DNA of 64,000 nucleotides from Hydractinia symbiolongicarpus (GCF_029227915.1 NC_079878.1:13082001-13146000); one strand, 5' to 3'; positions 1 through 14,329 are shown, counted from the first letter of the stretch. The notes: a model not told the origin generated them from the letters alone. Numbers and translations are program-made.

Positions 1-3000
1 AATTTGACATATTGAATTTCTCCGCTATCTGGACCCATATTCCACCATCAAGTTTATCGAAAAGCCCTGGAGCCCTCGAAAAGCCCTTAGAACAATTGTG
101 GAAGACAAACAGAACAATAATTTTTTAGAATTTTACCTCTTAATAGGAACTTTAAATTGAAACTTTTCTTGGAAAATCAAAAGGCCAAAAATTTATATAT
201 ACCATGTATTTTATGTATAAAAAATTGAAACTACTCAACCATATTAGCATAGTCTATAAGGTTTTTCTTCTATAGACTATGATATTAGCTAGCTGGCTAC
301 AGCTCGCTAGCTGGCTAAACATCTCATCCAATGAAATTAACAGCTAGCCAACTAATAATATGGTTGAATACGATTTTTCTGATTCTTCATAAATATAAAC
401 TATATATAAAATACAAGACGTATGATATACGCAAACAACCTCGCGAATAAAGTTTACAAAAAGCTGTCTATCAAATTGGGATTTTTGTTACGAAGTTAGA
501 CACGACATATTTTACTATTCAGATACGCAATAATATTTGTTACACACTTATTTTTCAAAATTGATTTGTGAGATGGGTCCGTCTTGGGTGAACCGACTGA
601 CAGGAAGAGGAAAGACCACAAACCCACAAACCCCAAAATTTGCGAAATTCATTAATTCAGTTAATTCTGCCTACATTCACTTTTAAAAAGTTTGGTGGAA
701 ACACCTTTCTTTACTAGTTAGTTAAACAAGTGTTTTAAACACTTGTCTTATCTTTTTAAAAAAGAAAAAAGAAAAAAAAAGTAAAAATAGTTACCAAGAT
801 GAGATTCGAACACACGACGACTCCCGTGTCGGTGCTCAGAGAGGCAAAAATTTCCATTCTTGTAGGACACATTTGCGTTTTAATACAAGCTCACGAGCTT
901 GTAATAATGTATAACACATGCTCTACCAGCTACCTAGCTAGCTAGCTACGATTTTCACTCTACTGTGTCCAAAAACTGGCCGGGTCAATTCAACAGTACC
1001 CAAAATATGATCTTCTAATGTGCCTGAGAATGTTTGTTGGGACTTGCAAAAAACAGAGCTTGTGTGGTACATCCCTTCTTTAAAATCTAAAGGGCGCCAA
1101 GGATGGGCCTAACATGGTCTTTTGCCCAATCTTGTGACGCCCTGCAATTTTATGTTCAAAGATTGGGCAGCGTCTTAAGATTGGGCAGAACAGATCGACC
1201 ATTGAAAAAAAATTAAGGCCATGCTCATACAGTTCGGATAGGTTTCATTCAGGAATCGTTTTGTTCCGGAACGAGGTGTAAACATGTTTTTCGAAAAAGA
1301 CAGGACCAGAATCATTTCCCTTTTTGAAGCGACACTAAATCTTTGATTTTCATAGCAGATGGCTTCGAAACCGTGTCGCGCAAGGCCCATCCAATATGAA
1401 AAATCGTTCCGAAACATACCCGCAACGTGTGAACATAACCTAAACCCGACAAAAAATCAAAATATGGCTAAAATGGCGGAGTTGTTGTTATCACAGATAA
1501 TCTGCTCCACGTGCATGGCCTGGAGCTAAAAGAAAGGAAAAAAAGAACCTGTCCTACCTAGCAAACATAGCTGGCTAGCAGTTATTTTTTTAAATGGAGC
1601 AAATATAATAGCCTTGTTTTCCTATAACATTTACTCTTATAGTGGTTTCTGGATCTGTTTGGCCAACATGACATGGTCTTTTTTTAGTGTGTAGTAGAAG
1701 TCAATGTACAGTACCCCATGTTTACAGGAATCAAACAATTGTTTTGTTCAGTGGAAAGAAATATATATATTATAGCTAACACCATAATGAAAAAATTAGT
1801 CTTCCCAGATATAAATTATTTTATAAATTCGCTAGCTAAATTTGGAAAATTACAGTCGTCCCTCTTTTTTTGTGTTTAGCTACCATAATTGCAGTTGTGT
1901 ACCAAAAAAATTCTGGTTGCTTTTGTACTTTCCACCATACTATGATCTCCATTTGAGAAGTTTTAAGATTGTCACTCATCCATAATATGAGTGTTGTTTA
2001 AGAGTTAAAGGTTTCACTCCCCACAGACATGTTTCCATGTAATAAGTCAATCATTAGCCAATATACAGATTATTTTTCTTACAGCTGTTATTATGAACTG
2101 GTGTGAGCTTGCTGTAAGCATCGCATTTAACAACCTGCATAAATTCAAGATAGGTTGATTCAAGGATCTCTTTCTTTTTTGGATTCAAATATGTTGGTTA
2201 ATCTTTGCCAATACACCTTTACGATAATTCGGGAAAACTAACACTCCATCGCAGCTTATTTTTTGATCGGAGGAGGTAAACATCACAGTTTTATAAGAGT
2301 TTATTAAGGAGAAAACACGTTCTTTCGTGATAACTTTTCTTGCCGCGTTTTGTTTTTAATGAAAAGTACATGTAAATTGTATCTTATTATTTTTACCGTT
2401 TCCAGACAATTTGAAAGAAATTGATACGACGGAAGTTAAAAAACTGAAGAACACGCTTTCGTCTCTAACAAACTGTCATAAAAACACGTTTTTTACCTCC
2501 TTTTTTCTAAAATTGTAAAACGATAGGGAGCCGTAGGAACGCATGTACAATTGAATTATCGTAAAGGTGTATTGGCTGTATTTTTAAGTGATTTTTGATT
2601 AAGATGGTCCTGAAGCACTTTTACAAGTTGGACTTACCTGAAAGGTTTTCATGAGAAATTTCGAATGTAAATGTATATATGTTAGGATCCCTTTAAAGGC
2701 GCGTAATCGCCCTTATTGAAAAAAATTAACATATACATTTTATTTATTTATTTCAAAGTTCAGACGGAGTTATGACTTTCCTGAAAATTTGAGGATGTAA
2801 AACGTACACTAGAAATGGAAATAATGGTACTTTAGTATCTTGAATTTATTATTGTTTTTTCCAGCCACAATATTTAACGATCTTGTTGATCTCTTATTCT
2901 TGTCTAATAACCGGGCCGTTGCAAAATGTTCGTGTGAAACCGTAGGTAAACAAACGGCCTTAACTTTAAATGAGCTCTGAGATGGAGTTCGATAAAATCG

Positions 3001-5300
3001 CCAATATGGTATGCTCCGTTTCACCATGCTGGTGTTCTTTTTGGCTTGTTTTATCTTTGCTCAAAAATTGGAAAGAAATTTTGGTTCTGTTTAAAAAAGT
3101 GGCCCAGCGTAAAAACATCCGTATCACTTTCTCCACTTAGATTTAATTTTCCTCTATTCTATTCGTCATTGTTTTTGGACAAAACAGAAAGAAGAAATCA
3201 CAGCATTGCCTCGTGGTTATTAATTATGATAATTAATGCTTATCACGCTCTTTCTTTTTTATTAGCATGACCGGGATTACTGCATATTAGAAGCCAAAAT
3301 ACCCAACGGGGGAGAATGCTCATTGTGATAGTTGAAGATAGTTGAAGCACTATGGAGATAATTAAATTTTGAGAATGAAAGGGGAAATTCTGAAAATTTA
3401 GATATTCTAATTGTCTAGACCTGATACTGTCTCCATAAGGAAACGACTAACTGTTTGAACAAAAGAAAATAATCAAAAAGAAGAGCGAGACGAAGCTGTC
3501 TTCAGAAACAACAACAACAAGTGGGCAGTGTTGCAAAGAAGTCTGATTTCAGTAAGTTTAAATGTTTAAATAATAAAGAATAACACAGAAACGTCGATTG
3601 ATTTATCGTGTTCGGAATTTTGTGGATACATTTATAAAAGCATTACGATGGAAACACAGCTACGGATACTCTCCCTCTCATTCATTATTTTTTCTGTAAT
3701 GGCATGAATCCAGCAACTATGTAATCGATTTCGCTGTGCGTTTATTATCGTATGATAAGTACCTCTAAAAAAATTGCCTACAGGGTGATTACGCGCCTTT
3801 AAGGTTTCTATTGTGAGGTTTTGCCGGGAAAAGTCCATGTTTTACCCTATCTGAAGATGAGCAAAGAACTATGTCACATGACAATGTGTTAACAGCAATG
3901 GATAGGCACAGCCCTTAAAATTTGCATTGGCATTTGGCACTGCTGAAGTAATTGCCGACATAAAGTATGAAGATAGCGTAGTTGCGTCGGCAATTTTTTT
4001 GCCAATGTAATTTTGTTGTGAAATTTTTAAAAAACAACAATTGTGGTATTGTTTGAGCTACTCCCACTAATTGCACTCAATTTATCACTAACTAAAATCA
4101 ATCAAGCTACAGAATTTCCATGGTGCCATTCGATTCTCGATAATAATCGAAAAAATTGCATATCATTGTTGCTGCTGCTGAGGCACAGCAATGCCAGCTT
4201 CTAGGCATCCCTTAAGATCGTGTTTATATTGCAGTGTGTGTATAGTTTTATTTCTGTTGTGTGTTCATAGCCTTAAGTTTTATGTTAAATGTTTCACGTC
4301 ATTAACTTTATGTTACATGTTAGTATTTTAATGTATGTTATTGCTGTCTTGTTCCTCTCTTCTTATGTCTGTTAACGGACCATTGTGTTACTCGTAAAGT
4401 TCTTTTGTTTTTTGCATTATTAATTTGTTGCGTTTTACATTTTTAGCATGTAGTGGATTCATGTGTGTGTTTTTACTTAGTATGTGTGTATTGCTTGTGT
4501 GTGATGTTGTTTGGTGGTGGTTTGTGAAAGTGGTTTAGTAAGATATTTTGTTTTGTTTTTATGTTTCTATATCTATTTTGTTCGTGCGTTCTTGTTTGCT
4601 ATCTTTTATTATTTGCTCTTTTTGTATTTTTTTAACTAAAGTTTTGTATTTTATTTAGCGTTTATGGATTAAAACCTATCGTTTGTGGCATTAAATTCGT
4701 ATCCGTTTGAACCCTAACAAATAGTGTCGACTTGTGTGTGTGCGACACTTTTTTCCTACACGACACAGCAGGCAATAAGTCAGCCCTGCCCTTGGTTTTG
4801 TGAGGAGATCCGTTCTGCAAAGACTTTAACATTTGAGTCTCCTGTTCAGTTTTCCTTCATGTTTTACTGTGCCTGTGACAAGCATTTTCGAAACATGTCA
4901 CCTGCGACTTCTGCGATATACAACGCAATGATGCCCCAACCTAATTAGTTCAGCTCTAAACATAAAAAGCCAGTGAACTATTAACTTAATGAAGTTCACC
5001 ATTAGTAAGATATGCCAATGAGACTTGTACTCCATTTTCATTTGTCATCATCTTAGGAGATCAATACATTGAATTTCTGAGAAGTCTAGCCCCAATACAA
5101 GGTGAATGGCAAAAGTTTTTGCCAGCTAGAAAAATTCACCACAAAAAAATATTGCTGACGCAAATCAGGTGAAATGTATCTCACATTATGATTATTTGCT
5201 GTTGGCATTCACACTAATCTTTTTAAATTGTGCATTTTAAATTGAACAATGAGATTGTGAACTTGCATGTTTTTTACCCAAGTTTTCTTACACTTAGATT
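1..5300. other. Gene-free AT-rich stretch
   Basis: No open reading frame here has gene-like composition, splice-phase partners or a recognisable domain. The stretch holds short TAGC-rich runs (about 284-345 and 926-946), a small hairpin (248-281), an inverted-repeat element (2207-2576), and a 22-nt motif that occurs at 2692-2717 and, in opposite orientation, at 3784-3806. An in-frame stop at 5301 closes the reading frame ahead of the next gene. Confidence 0.6.
2207..2576. mobile_element. 370-bp MITE-like element with 24-bp terminal inverted repeats
   Basis: Bases 2207-2230 and 2553-2576 are perfect inverted copies of each other (24 bp, core CAATACACCTTTACGATAA). Inside, the two halves are also loosely complementary: a GGAGGTAAA block near the left end mirrors a block near the right end, as does an AACACG...TTTCG segment. 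This is the architecture of a non-autonomous DNA transposon derived from a fold-back sequence. No transposase frame is present and I could not fix a target-site duplication, so the superfamily is open. Confidence 0.7.
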
Positions 5301-5339
5301 TAAGTAGATTCACTACTTCACTGTCTTATAGTCAATAGT

Positions 5340-8300
5340 ATGAAAATGAAGCAAAAGAAAAATATAGGGGATATGTCAGCTGAGGAGTTTATGAGGTATG
5401 GTCTTGATACTGATGAAGAAAAAGGAAGTGACAATGAGGAGGAAGAAAAACATGTAAAGTTGAGATCAAACAAGAAAACAAAAAATCCAAAGAAGTATGT
5501 AGAACACTGCTGCCATTTATAAAATGTGTACATCAAATAAAAACAAAAGCACAACATATGTTTGATGGTTTCTTAAAACATTGATGTAATAAAATTGTAC
5601 CTATATAGTTTTTTAAGTTCGATTTAAATGTTTGTATAATACGTAATTGTAGGAAGTTTTTTTACCTAATTTAGAAAGGCTGTAACATCTGAATCAAGTG
5701 TACACAAAAAGCAAATTGATCGCTTAAAGGATAAAGATCCAGAGTTTTACAAGTTTCTCCAAGAAAATGATGAACAACTTCTTGACTTTTCTGGTTCTGA
5801 TGATGACAGTAACAAAAATAATGAAGGTTAACTTTTTTGTACTTTAATTTTTGTTATTAATATTTCAAAGATACTGTAAGGCCTTGTAATTAACTTAAGT
5901 TGCATCAAAATTGTCAACATTATTCATAACTAAAATCATGACTTTTTATTGGGATCATTTTGTAATGTATCATTTTAAAAATGAATATAGAAAAATGTCC
6001 AAAAATAAAAAAAGATTTTAACCAAGATTAACTTGTGTATGGTTTCTTGAATCAAATTTGACTTGCTCAAACATCTAAGAGAACAAGTGGTGGCACAAAA
6101 CATTTAAGTAATTGTAAACAAAAATGGAAGATGTGTATCTAACTTTTAAATTATCTAAAAAATTGTGTAATAATAATACAATTCTGTTTCAATAGATTAA
6201 CGATTAAAAGAATAAAAAATTTATATATAATTTTCAAATCTTCTTTTCTATCTATTGTTTGTATTGCTAATTTTATTCCAAAAGTGTGAAAATGCATGTT
6301 GGCAAGGAAGGGATACACAGCAGGGAGGTAAGGCAGAATGGTTCTTATTTCCAATCGGTTAGGGCTACACACATATAAAATATTTTGCCATGAAATCATG
6401 GCAAAATATTTTATGCCTTAAAAATTGTAGATACAAACTTTTAATAAAGTGTTTATGTTATGATGTAATAATTTTTTATCTTTAATACATTTGCAGTTGC
6501 AAATTTTAATTAAAGACTTGTACCACACTCTACCGTTTTTTTTTTTTTTTTTTTTTGAATGCTAAAAAATTGAAATTCTTATTTAAAATCTCCACAGTCA
6601 CAGTGACGCAGAAAATCATTTTTTTTATTTTAAGCACTGTTATGTCCAGTTCTGTTCTTTAGATTTCTTTGATCTTTTGATATCAATAAATGCTAGAAGT
6701 GAATATTTTGGATTTTAAAAAAAAATCAATTGTTGAAACATGCCTTAACTACCCCAAATTAACCATAAATAAAATTTTTATGTTTGTCTAAGAATTTCAT
6801 TGTTTTGTTATTTATGCTCATGTTTGATATATGTCCATTATGCAAACTTATTCTAATCGGAACCAGACTGTGAATTAAATATGTCCTTGTTATCAAGTTA
6901 CTAAATCATTCTCCTCCATTGTCTCCGAATGCCTCAAAAATTTCAATCGTATCATCTGGGTGACATTTTTTGTTTTATCACCATCAATTCTCACATATCA
7001 TTCCTTTTCAAAAGGGTATAATATGCCTTAAAACTGTGCTAGTCAACAGAAAAAGTAACTCTCTGAACCTTTTTCAACCTTTACCACACAACCTAACTAA
7101 CATTACTTTGAATGGTCTCTGGATGTGTGTTACTTTTTCTATTATGCCAATGGTAATGCTATTGTGAATTCACAGGGCTGTTTTTGGTTTATCAAGTAAG
7201 AAGATAATTTCAGCATGGCACTTCAGTATGTCAGATTTAGTATCCAAGTTATATTTTATTTAAAATATTTTGTTTAGATCAGACAGAAGTTGATGATGAT
7301 GCTGACAAAAATGATGATGACAAAATTGATGATGATCCAAGTTTTGATGACAGTGATAGTGATGACGAGGAGAATGGAAATGAATCAATGGGATCAATAG
7401 AAGATGATGATGATGAAGAACAAAATGAAGAAGACAAAGAAGAAGAAGAGCTAACACAAAGTGGAAAGGTAGTGGACATGGAGATAATTAAAAAATGGAA
7501 AGAAAGTTTACAGGTAAGCTAAATATTCCTAAAAAATTAAGGAAAGTATTTCAGGGATCAGGTTAAAAATTTACATTTTGCAACAAAGTGGTCACCTTGC
7601 TGCAGTCTTCGGGTCCCACACCTCAATATTATTTAATTTATTTAATTTCCTTTTACTTGAAATGGGGCAAAAGTAATCTTAAAAACAAAATACAGCAATG
7701 TTTAAATATCACAAAATAATAGTGTGCTTAAAGAATTTTTGTGTGTGTTGAGTTCACAATAAACTGAATAAAAACTTTAGCCCTGTAAATTTGTTACCTA
7801 AAAGCCTAGCAAAATTGATTCAAGGACATTTTTTTATGTTGCCCTTAAAGAATGTGGAAAAAAAATTTCGTAAAAAGGTGAGAAAAAAATAAGTTTTTAA
7901 TACCTCCTTCACTCCATTTTATCCTGTTTCGTAGAATTCGCATCTTCAGTTATTTCAGATCTTGAAAAATTGACTTTGCCACTCTAAGGGAAATAAAAGT
8001 CAAAGTTGTCAATGAATTGGAAGTATAACACCTCTGCAAAAGATACATTTAAATCCCCGGAGTAAGGAGAATTTAATGTGCCAAACCACTGAAATGCCTC
8101 TAAATCAGCTTTGCCAACCTCAGTTCATAGTAGTTTGGCAAAATTTTGCCATGGCCACCGAGAATCAGCGCTTTTATGCCTACTTTCAGTAATTTGGATG
8201 CACAGGGCTGTTAATATGTGTTTTCAAGAGAAAGTATAAGACATTGAGCCTTACTACCAAGCCCCTATTAGTTAAATTTTATGCTACTAGTTTGTTGTAC

Positions 8301-11300
8301 TATTTACAACATCATTATAAAATAAAATAAGTTGTTCTCACTTAGTTTTTCTGTTACTTAGTATTTCCCACACACTCACACATATGAACACTGTGTCTTT
8401 TTTTACATTAAAACTATTATCTTCCTAAAGTGCCATTGATTTCTTGTGTTTTCCTAGAGCAAAATTATGTTGTTATTCTTTTAAAATAAAATGTGGCATT
8501 CTTATTGCCTTTAAAAAATGCAAACCTTTTACATAAGGTACCATGTAAAACATTTATGATTATGTCAAACTTTTAATTTTTAGAAAGATTCTGTAAAAAC
8601 TTTAAAATGTGTTTTCAATGCCTTTCATGCATCAGTGGAACAATTATCTCCTGAAGATGATGAGAAATTGAAAAAAAAGAGTAAATATGTTGTTCATGGT
8701 GGAACCTTATTTAATAGTATTGTCGCATTGTGTTTTAAATATTCTGTGGATGTGCTTGAAAAATATCTTGCCTATGTCAAAGAGAAGAAAGTTAAGAAGT
8801 ATGTATTTTTCTATAGTGTTAAATCTTATGGCAGTAATATTAAAATCGAAAATGTATCTATACAAGCATAAGCATAAACCCAATGTAAGTAGCTTTTTAT
8901 GAAAAAAAATTATCACTGCATATTATTTAAGGGAAGGACTTCAACAGAAGACACTTTGATGTTAAGTGAAAAAAATGGGTAAATCGAAAGAAGTTATTTT
9001 GTAAAATATTTTACTGGAATTACTTTCGTGAGTCATAATCGGTGTTAATTATTATTTGTTCAAAGAGGTCTTAAAACAATAATTGATCATAGAGTGGTAG
9101 TAACAATAAAAACATTTGGATGTATTAAAAGGTTTTGGCCAACAATCACAAAATCATGAATGTTTCTTCCTTTAAAGTAATCAGAATAAACTATAACTTC
9201 CAACTTTTTTAGGTGACCAGTTGAAATTTTAATCATTATTTTTTTTCATTTTAGAACACATTTGCCATCATCTGGTAAACAGTGGATGAATGTAAAAATG
9301 CAAGTTAAACAATATCTTATGGATATTTTGCAGGTTAAATCTTAATTTTAATTTCGGTTAGAAAATAAATCAATGATTTGTCAAGTTTGTAAAGAATCCA
9401 GTCAGACCTAGTTTTTTAACTTCTCTGGATTTAGCAATTGCAAACCAAATGGCAACATAATCATTGTATTTTCAAACTCACATTGGCTCACATTAAAAAA
9501 TTAGCTATCTACTTTTTCCTATCATTCATTAAACATGTGGTGGACACTAACTTGGCCTGAATAATTGATCTCATCCATATTTTATCAGAAAGCTTTCGTA
9601 TTTTCTTGTATGTAAAGATATACACAGAGTTCGATTTTGCAACTGTAAGAGTTTGCATGTGCTAACAATTTTTATAGGGAAAGTAGAAATGTGCTGTTGT
9701 TACTTCCAGCTACCATCTTTTAGGTCGTGACATGAACATTATATAATATAGACTAGTCTTTTGCCCATAGAAATTTCAGGGGGATTCACCTGTTGTAGTA
9801 AAATCAATAAAAATATATGGCATTTGTTATTTTGAGTTTGTTATTTTTAGTTTGTGCCTTGTTTAGCATGACCTTGTTATGGGTGCAAATAAACAGACAG
9901 CGGGTATAGAGATCAGACCACATAGTTATAAAAAGAAGGCAAAACATCTTTTGAGGATGATCTAAATAGCTTATATTATTGCACAAAACAGTGAAAGTAA
10001 AGCATAGCATGAAATCCTTTACCTAGGTGGCTGCAAACAAGAGTTTTATAAATGTGACTTTAACTTTATATTTCGTATTGCTAAAAAATAAATTTGTTTT
10101 TACTTCAGTTACTGCGTCAGCTCACTGATCCTACCATTCTGACAATTACCCTTCGACATTGCCAGTTACTCTGTCCATATTACGCATGCTTTCCAAAAAT
10201 TACAAAGATGCTACTAAAGGTACACTTTATTTTTAAACTACACCTAAAAACATTTTTTAGAATATAGCAAATTTTTAAAGTCTGTGGATGGTTGTCTGTA
10301 AAACAAGTTCATTGATTTTAGCGGTTAGTGCGAATGTGGTCTTCTGGAGATGAACATGTTCGAGTGCTAGCTTTCCTTTGTATCAGAAAGCTTTCGATGT
10401 TAGTCCCAACCTTGTTTGAGTATGCAATGAAGGTTAGTATTCTTATCAATTTGAGATTAGCAGATTTTTATAAGCCAATCATAGAAATGTTTGTGGCCAG
10501 AGACCTAGAAACCCTCGATAAGTTAAGGAGTAAAAGTAAGAAAATGTTGTCATATAAGATTATTAAATTGAAAATAAAAAATCGGTTGATAACCAGATAT
10601 TATTTTTATTGGGGTTTTTAAATTTTGATAAGTGGTAAATTTTGATGAAATAACCAGATAGATAAACGGAACATTGTAGTTATAATTTTCATTTCAATGA
10701 ATACAAACAGAGATTTGACAGTACATGTGTAAAAAAAACTAGAGCTTAATTTTAGTCTTCTTCAAATTTTTAAAAAACTCTTTTCGTTCTCAAGATATTC
10801 ACAAAAGAATTTTAGATTTAATTATGCTGCATGAATTATGATATCATAAACTGTATGTTTTTGGTGCAATGCAAGTAAATAGAAAATTTTACAGCGTAAA
10901 TTTGCGCATTTACTATATTATAGGGAACCCAAGTCTTTTTCAAATTATCAAAAAACTCTTTTCGTTCTCAAGATATTCACAAAAAAATTTAGATTTAATT
11001 ATGCTGCATAAATTATGATGTCATAAACTGTATGATATAGTTTTGTAAGAACGCTTGAAGAAGAAAACAAAAGCAGAAACTAAATTTCTGCTATTGCAGG
11101 TTATCCTATATTTATTATTTTCAAAAATGGATCCACTGAAATGTTTAAAATCTGCTAAACTATGCGTGAAATATTATTCCTATTTTGTGGAACATAAGTT
11201 GGATTAAAAAATGTTTGTTTTTTGTGCTAGACTTACACGTGTTCTATTTTTCAGAAACTATATCTCTCCTTTGTTCGCAACTCTAAATTCGTCAACATGG

Positions 11301-14300
11301 CAACAAAACCAACGTTAATGTTTATGCGAAACTCTCTTGTGGAGATATTCTCTTTGAATGAAACCGCCACGTACCGTCATGCTTTTGTTTACATTCGTCA
11401 GCTGGCCATTCACTTGAGAAATGCTATTATGGTGAAGAAAAAGGTAATTTGTGTGCTGACATGCTTTTTTTATTGATTTTTTTCACCAAAGCCCTTTCCG
11501 TTGATTTTCCTGTAGCAATAATTTTTATCTTATTAATATTCCTATTATTTCACATTTAATAAAATGATGTCAACTTTGGTATGGAAGCCATTTTACACTA
11601 GGATCATGTGTAATACGTAGTCTCAATTTTGTTTTTACAGGATGCACATCAATCAGTGTACAATTGGCAGTTCATTAGTTGTTTACAGTTATGGGCACAA
11701 GTTTTAAGTGAATTAAATGGTGAAGTTTTAAAGCCTCTTATTTATCCAGTTGTGCAAATAACCCTGGGTGTAATCAGGTAGTGTGCTTTGCGGATGGTTT
11801 TTTTTCGTCTGGTGGGTTTTTGGAGTGTGGCTACTAGTTCGAAAAGTACCAATAATAAAATTGAAACTTTTTTTTACTTAGGCTGATACCAGCAGCGCGA
11901 TATTTTCCACTGCGTTTTCAGTGTATCAAATCGCTTAATGAATTATCCAAGAAGACTGGTGTTTACATTCCAATCGCTTCCTTAGTTTTAGAGGTATATT
12001 ATGAGAGCTTCTGACTCCCCGTCGTTTGTAATCAATTTTTTTGTGAAAGGAAGTGTGAGGAACTGTAGAAATTCAATTTCAGGTTGTTGAATCTAAAGAG
12101 TTTCAAAAGAAACCGAAATCTTCCGAAAAACCACCAGAGATTACTGGAGTTCTCAAACTTTCAAAAACACAATTACAAACCAAGGGTTTTCAGGTAAGAA
12201 CACAAAAAATTACTAATGAAACAACAACCACACTGGATTGTGATCCCAGGGTACAAAGTGTTTTTTATTTTCATTTATTTTTTGTCAGGATGTGACCATT
12301 GACATGGCATTTGAAGCCTTGATGGAGCATTATGTAAACCTTGCCAACTCTATCGCATTTCCTGAACTAGTGTTTCCAGTTTGTCGCAGGGTAAGAAGCA
12401 ATATTTTTTATCTTTGCTGTTTTTGGTTTTGCACAACAACGATGTTAACCTTAATTGGTTTAAAACAACGCACGCGATTTAATTTAAGTAATTGTTCTAC
12501 GGCTTTGTTTTTTAATTAGTTGAAGCACCTGGCCAAGGTCACGAAAGTGTTTAAACTCACTAAAGATGTCAAAGTGTTAATTGATAAGGTACGTATTAAA
12601 CATGGTTCTAAAGGATATTGCCTTTTTTTACTAAAATCGAATGAGTTCCCTCTTTCTTTGAGAAAGTATAGAACAACATGCTTAATATGATAGTTTGAAA
12701 AGGTTGGCTTAAAAGTAAGGTGAAAAGAAATTTACCAAAATGCGGGACAAGGTTAATTTTTTCTCCCACTTTTATAGCTTCAAACTCATTCAGTTCATGT
12801 GACGAAAGAGCGTTCGAAAGTAGCTTTCTCACCTAAAGATGTTGAAGAAGTGGTAAGGGTCCATTTTTATTCACACTTTTTTTCTTGATTTTGTATATAA
12901 AAAAGTGAATTTACATGCTTTCAAAAAAATAACGGAAAAGCTTGAAATATCTGAAAAAATCGAAAGAATTAATAAAAAAGCTTGTATACAATTGATATAC
13001 AACTGATACGTCCAATGTCAACTGATATAGGGATTCGAATAGGTGAGTCTTATTGATACCAATTCTTGACTCTAGGTGTAGTCAAAAAACACGGAATGGG
13101 CAACAGGGAAAATATGGTATATAATGAAGAAAATATCAGCGAGACAGCCCCTATGGCTGCTTGGTTCATGTTTGTACAAACACTAAATATTTTTTACTTT
13201 AAGGGTTGCATGCGTTGGGTTTATCGAGTGTAAATTTATATTTTGTTGTTGTTACTTCAGTAAAAAAAAGTCTAATTTAACTGGATTTTTTAAGTTCTCC
13301 TTCAGTTTGTTTTTGATGCTAAGTTCAGGCGAAATAAATAATTTTAAAGGGCGATTTCATCTATCTGGCATTGAAATTTCAAAAATTTTTGCTAAGTAAG
13401 CTCCAATCGTAGTGAGGCCTCCATTGTCACTTAAAATGAAAGAAAGGTTTATGAGTTTATAATTTCGCCCCTACAATAAAAAAATGACTACGGCTCTGTT
13501 GAAGCTTTATGAGAACTGAAAAGTCGGTAATCGAAACTTTTAATAGAAAGAACTGATAAAAAGCTAGTTTTTAAACACGTCGACGTGGTTTTTTAGAAAT
13601 ATGGATTTTCTGAAACAGCATGTACCACAAAATCTGTTATTGATCTTTTTGTTTGTTTAACATTTAGAGAGCATGGGAAGCCAAACAAAAAGAGCAAAAA
13701 AATGGCCTTGCTGATTTTTACGATACTTGGCAGAAAATGAGGAATATATCTGAAAAAAATGAGCAAGTTGAGAAGAAAGTGGTTAGTTGGTTTTTACTTA
13801 TATACCGTAAATAACGACACAAAACGTGGCGTTAGTAAAATACCAGCGACAAGTATAAGAATGTCGGAATTTGGTTGATATAGGAGAGTGAGGGAGGAGT
13901 GAGTTTGCGAGACTTATAGAGCTGATGTTTTTATTTTTAAAGAAATGTTTTGCATATAAGTTTGTAAGTTATGTGGTGATTCATCTCAATGTCTCACAAA
14001 CAAGTAGTCTGTCATTTTTTCTACTTCTAGCCTTAATTGAAAAGGAGGCGTTTATTGTGGAGTGCTGTTTGTTTAAACGGGTGTTATTTCGGTCATCTAA
14101 CTTAGACACTTTTTGGCCTTTTGGTTTTTACCGACAAAACTCTGGTTTTAAAGACCTCCTTTATGTTTAGGTGCCTGCGAAAAGAAAGAAAAAGAAAGGC
14201 ATTAATGAAAATAATGATAAAAAAGTAAAAACTAAGAAAAGGAAAACAAACGAAGGCGCACAAGTTTCGCACGAAGATGACATTATTGAGGACTTTATGT

Positions 14301-14329
14301 TTACAGACGAAGAAAGCGATACAGAGTAA
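5340..14329 (+). CDS. NOC2L: NOC2-like nucleolar complex protein, complete, 16 exons
   Basis: Exons 5340-5494, 5675-5826, 7278-7513, 8584-8798, 9255-9333, 10109-10219, 10322-10432, 11255-11443, 11641-11777, 11882-11993, 12083-12193, 12289-12390, 12520-12588, 12778-12852, 13668-13781 and 14171-14329 join in frame through GT-AG introns into 708 residues; human NOC2L is about 750. The first exon carries the family's N-terminal [11 protein letters not shown] signature. A strongly acidic Asp/Glu tract (residues about 103-165) follows, then the conserved NOC2 helical-repeat domain (about 190-620; for example [61 protein letters not shown]), and a lysine-rich tail ending in acidic residues. In yeast the homologue acts with Noc1/Noc3 in pre-60S ribosome maturation in the nucleolus; the vertebrate protein also inhibits histone acetylation. 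An in-frame stop at 5301 supports the ATG at 5340. Confidence 0.95.
6375..6414. repeat. Perfect 19-bp hairpin in NOC2-like intron 2
   Basis: Arms 6375-6393 and 6396-6414 are exact reverse complements with a 2-nt loop. It lies in the long second intron of the NOC2-like gene. There are no flanking direct repeats that I can see. Confidence 0.8.
6538..6556. repeat. Poly-T tract
   Basis: About twenty T residues in a row inside intron 2 of the NOC2-like gene; a mononucleotide microsatellite or the reversed tail of an old retroposed copy. The adjoining sequence is not recognisable as a retroelement. Confidence 0.6.
10761..11034 (+). repeat. Direct duplication inside an intron of the NOC2-like gene
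   Basis: Two copies of a ~97-bp unit at 10761-10857 and 10939-11034 share a long identical core (AAAAAACTCTTTTCGTTCTC at the start of each) and end in the same ATAAACTGTATG. They differ by a few substitutions and short indels. The copies are 178 bp apart, which indicates a local segmental duplication or two insertions of one element. Confidence 0.85.

Noticed and set aside
785-860. tRNA-like T-arm (GTGTTCGAATCTC on the minus strand)
   Set aside because: No acceptor stem or anticodon arm could be paired; at most an eroded SINE remnant.
7260-7479. Two minus-strand His/Ser-rich frames
   Set aside because: They are antisense shadows of the acidic exon 3 of the NOC2-like gene (GAT/GAA codons read backwards).
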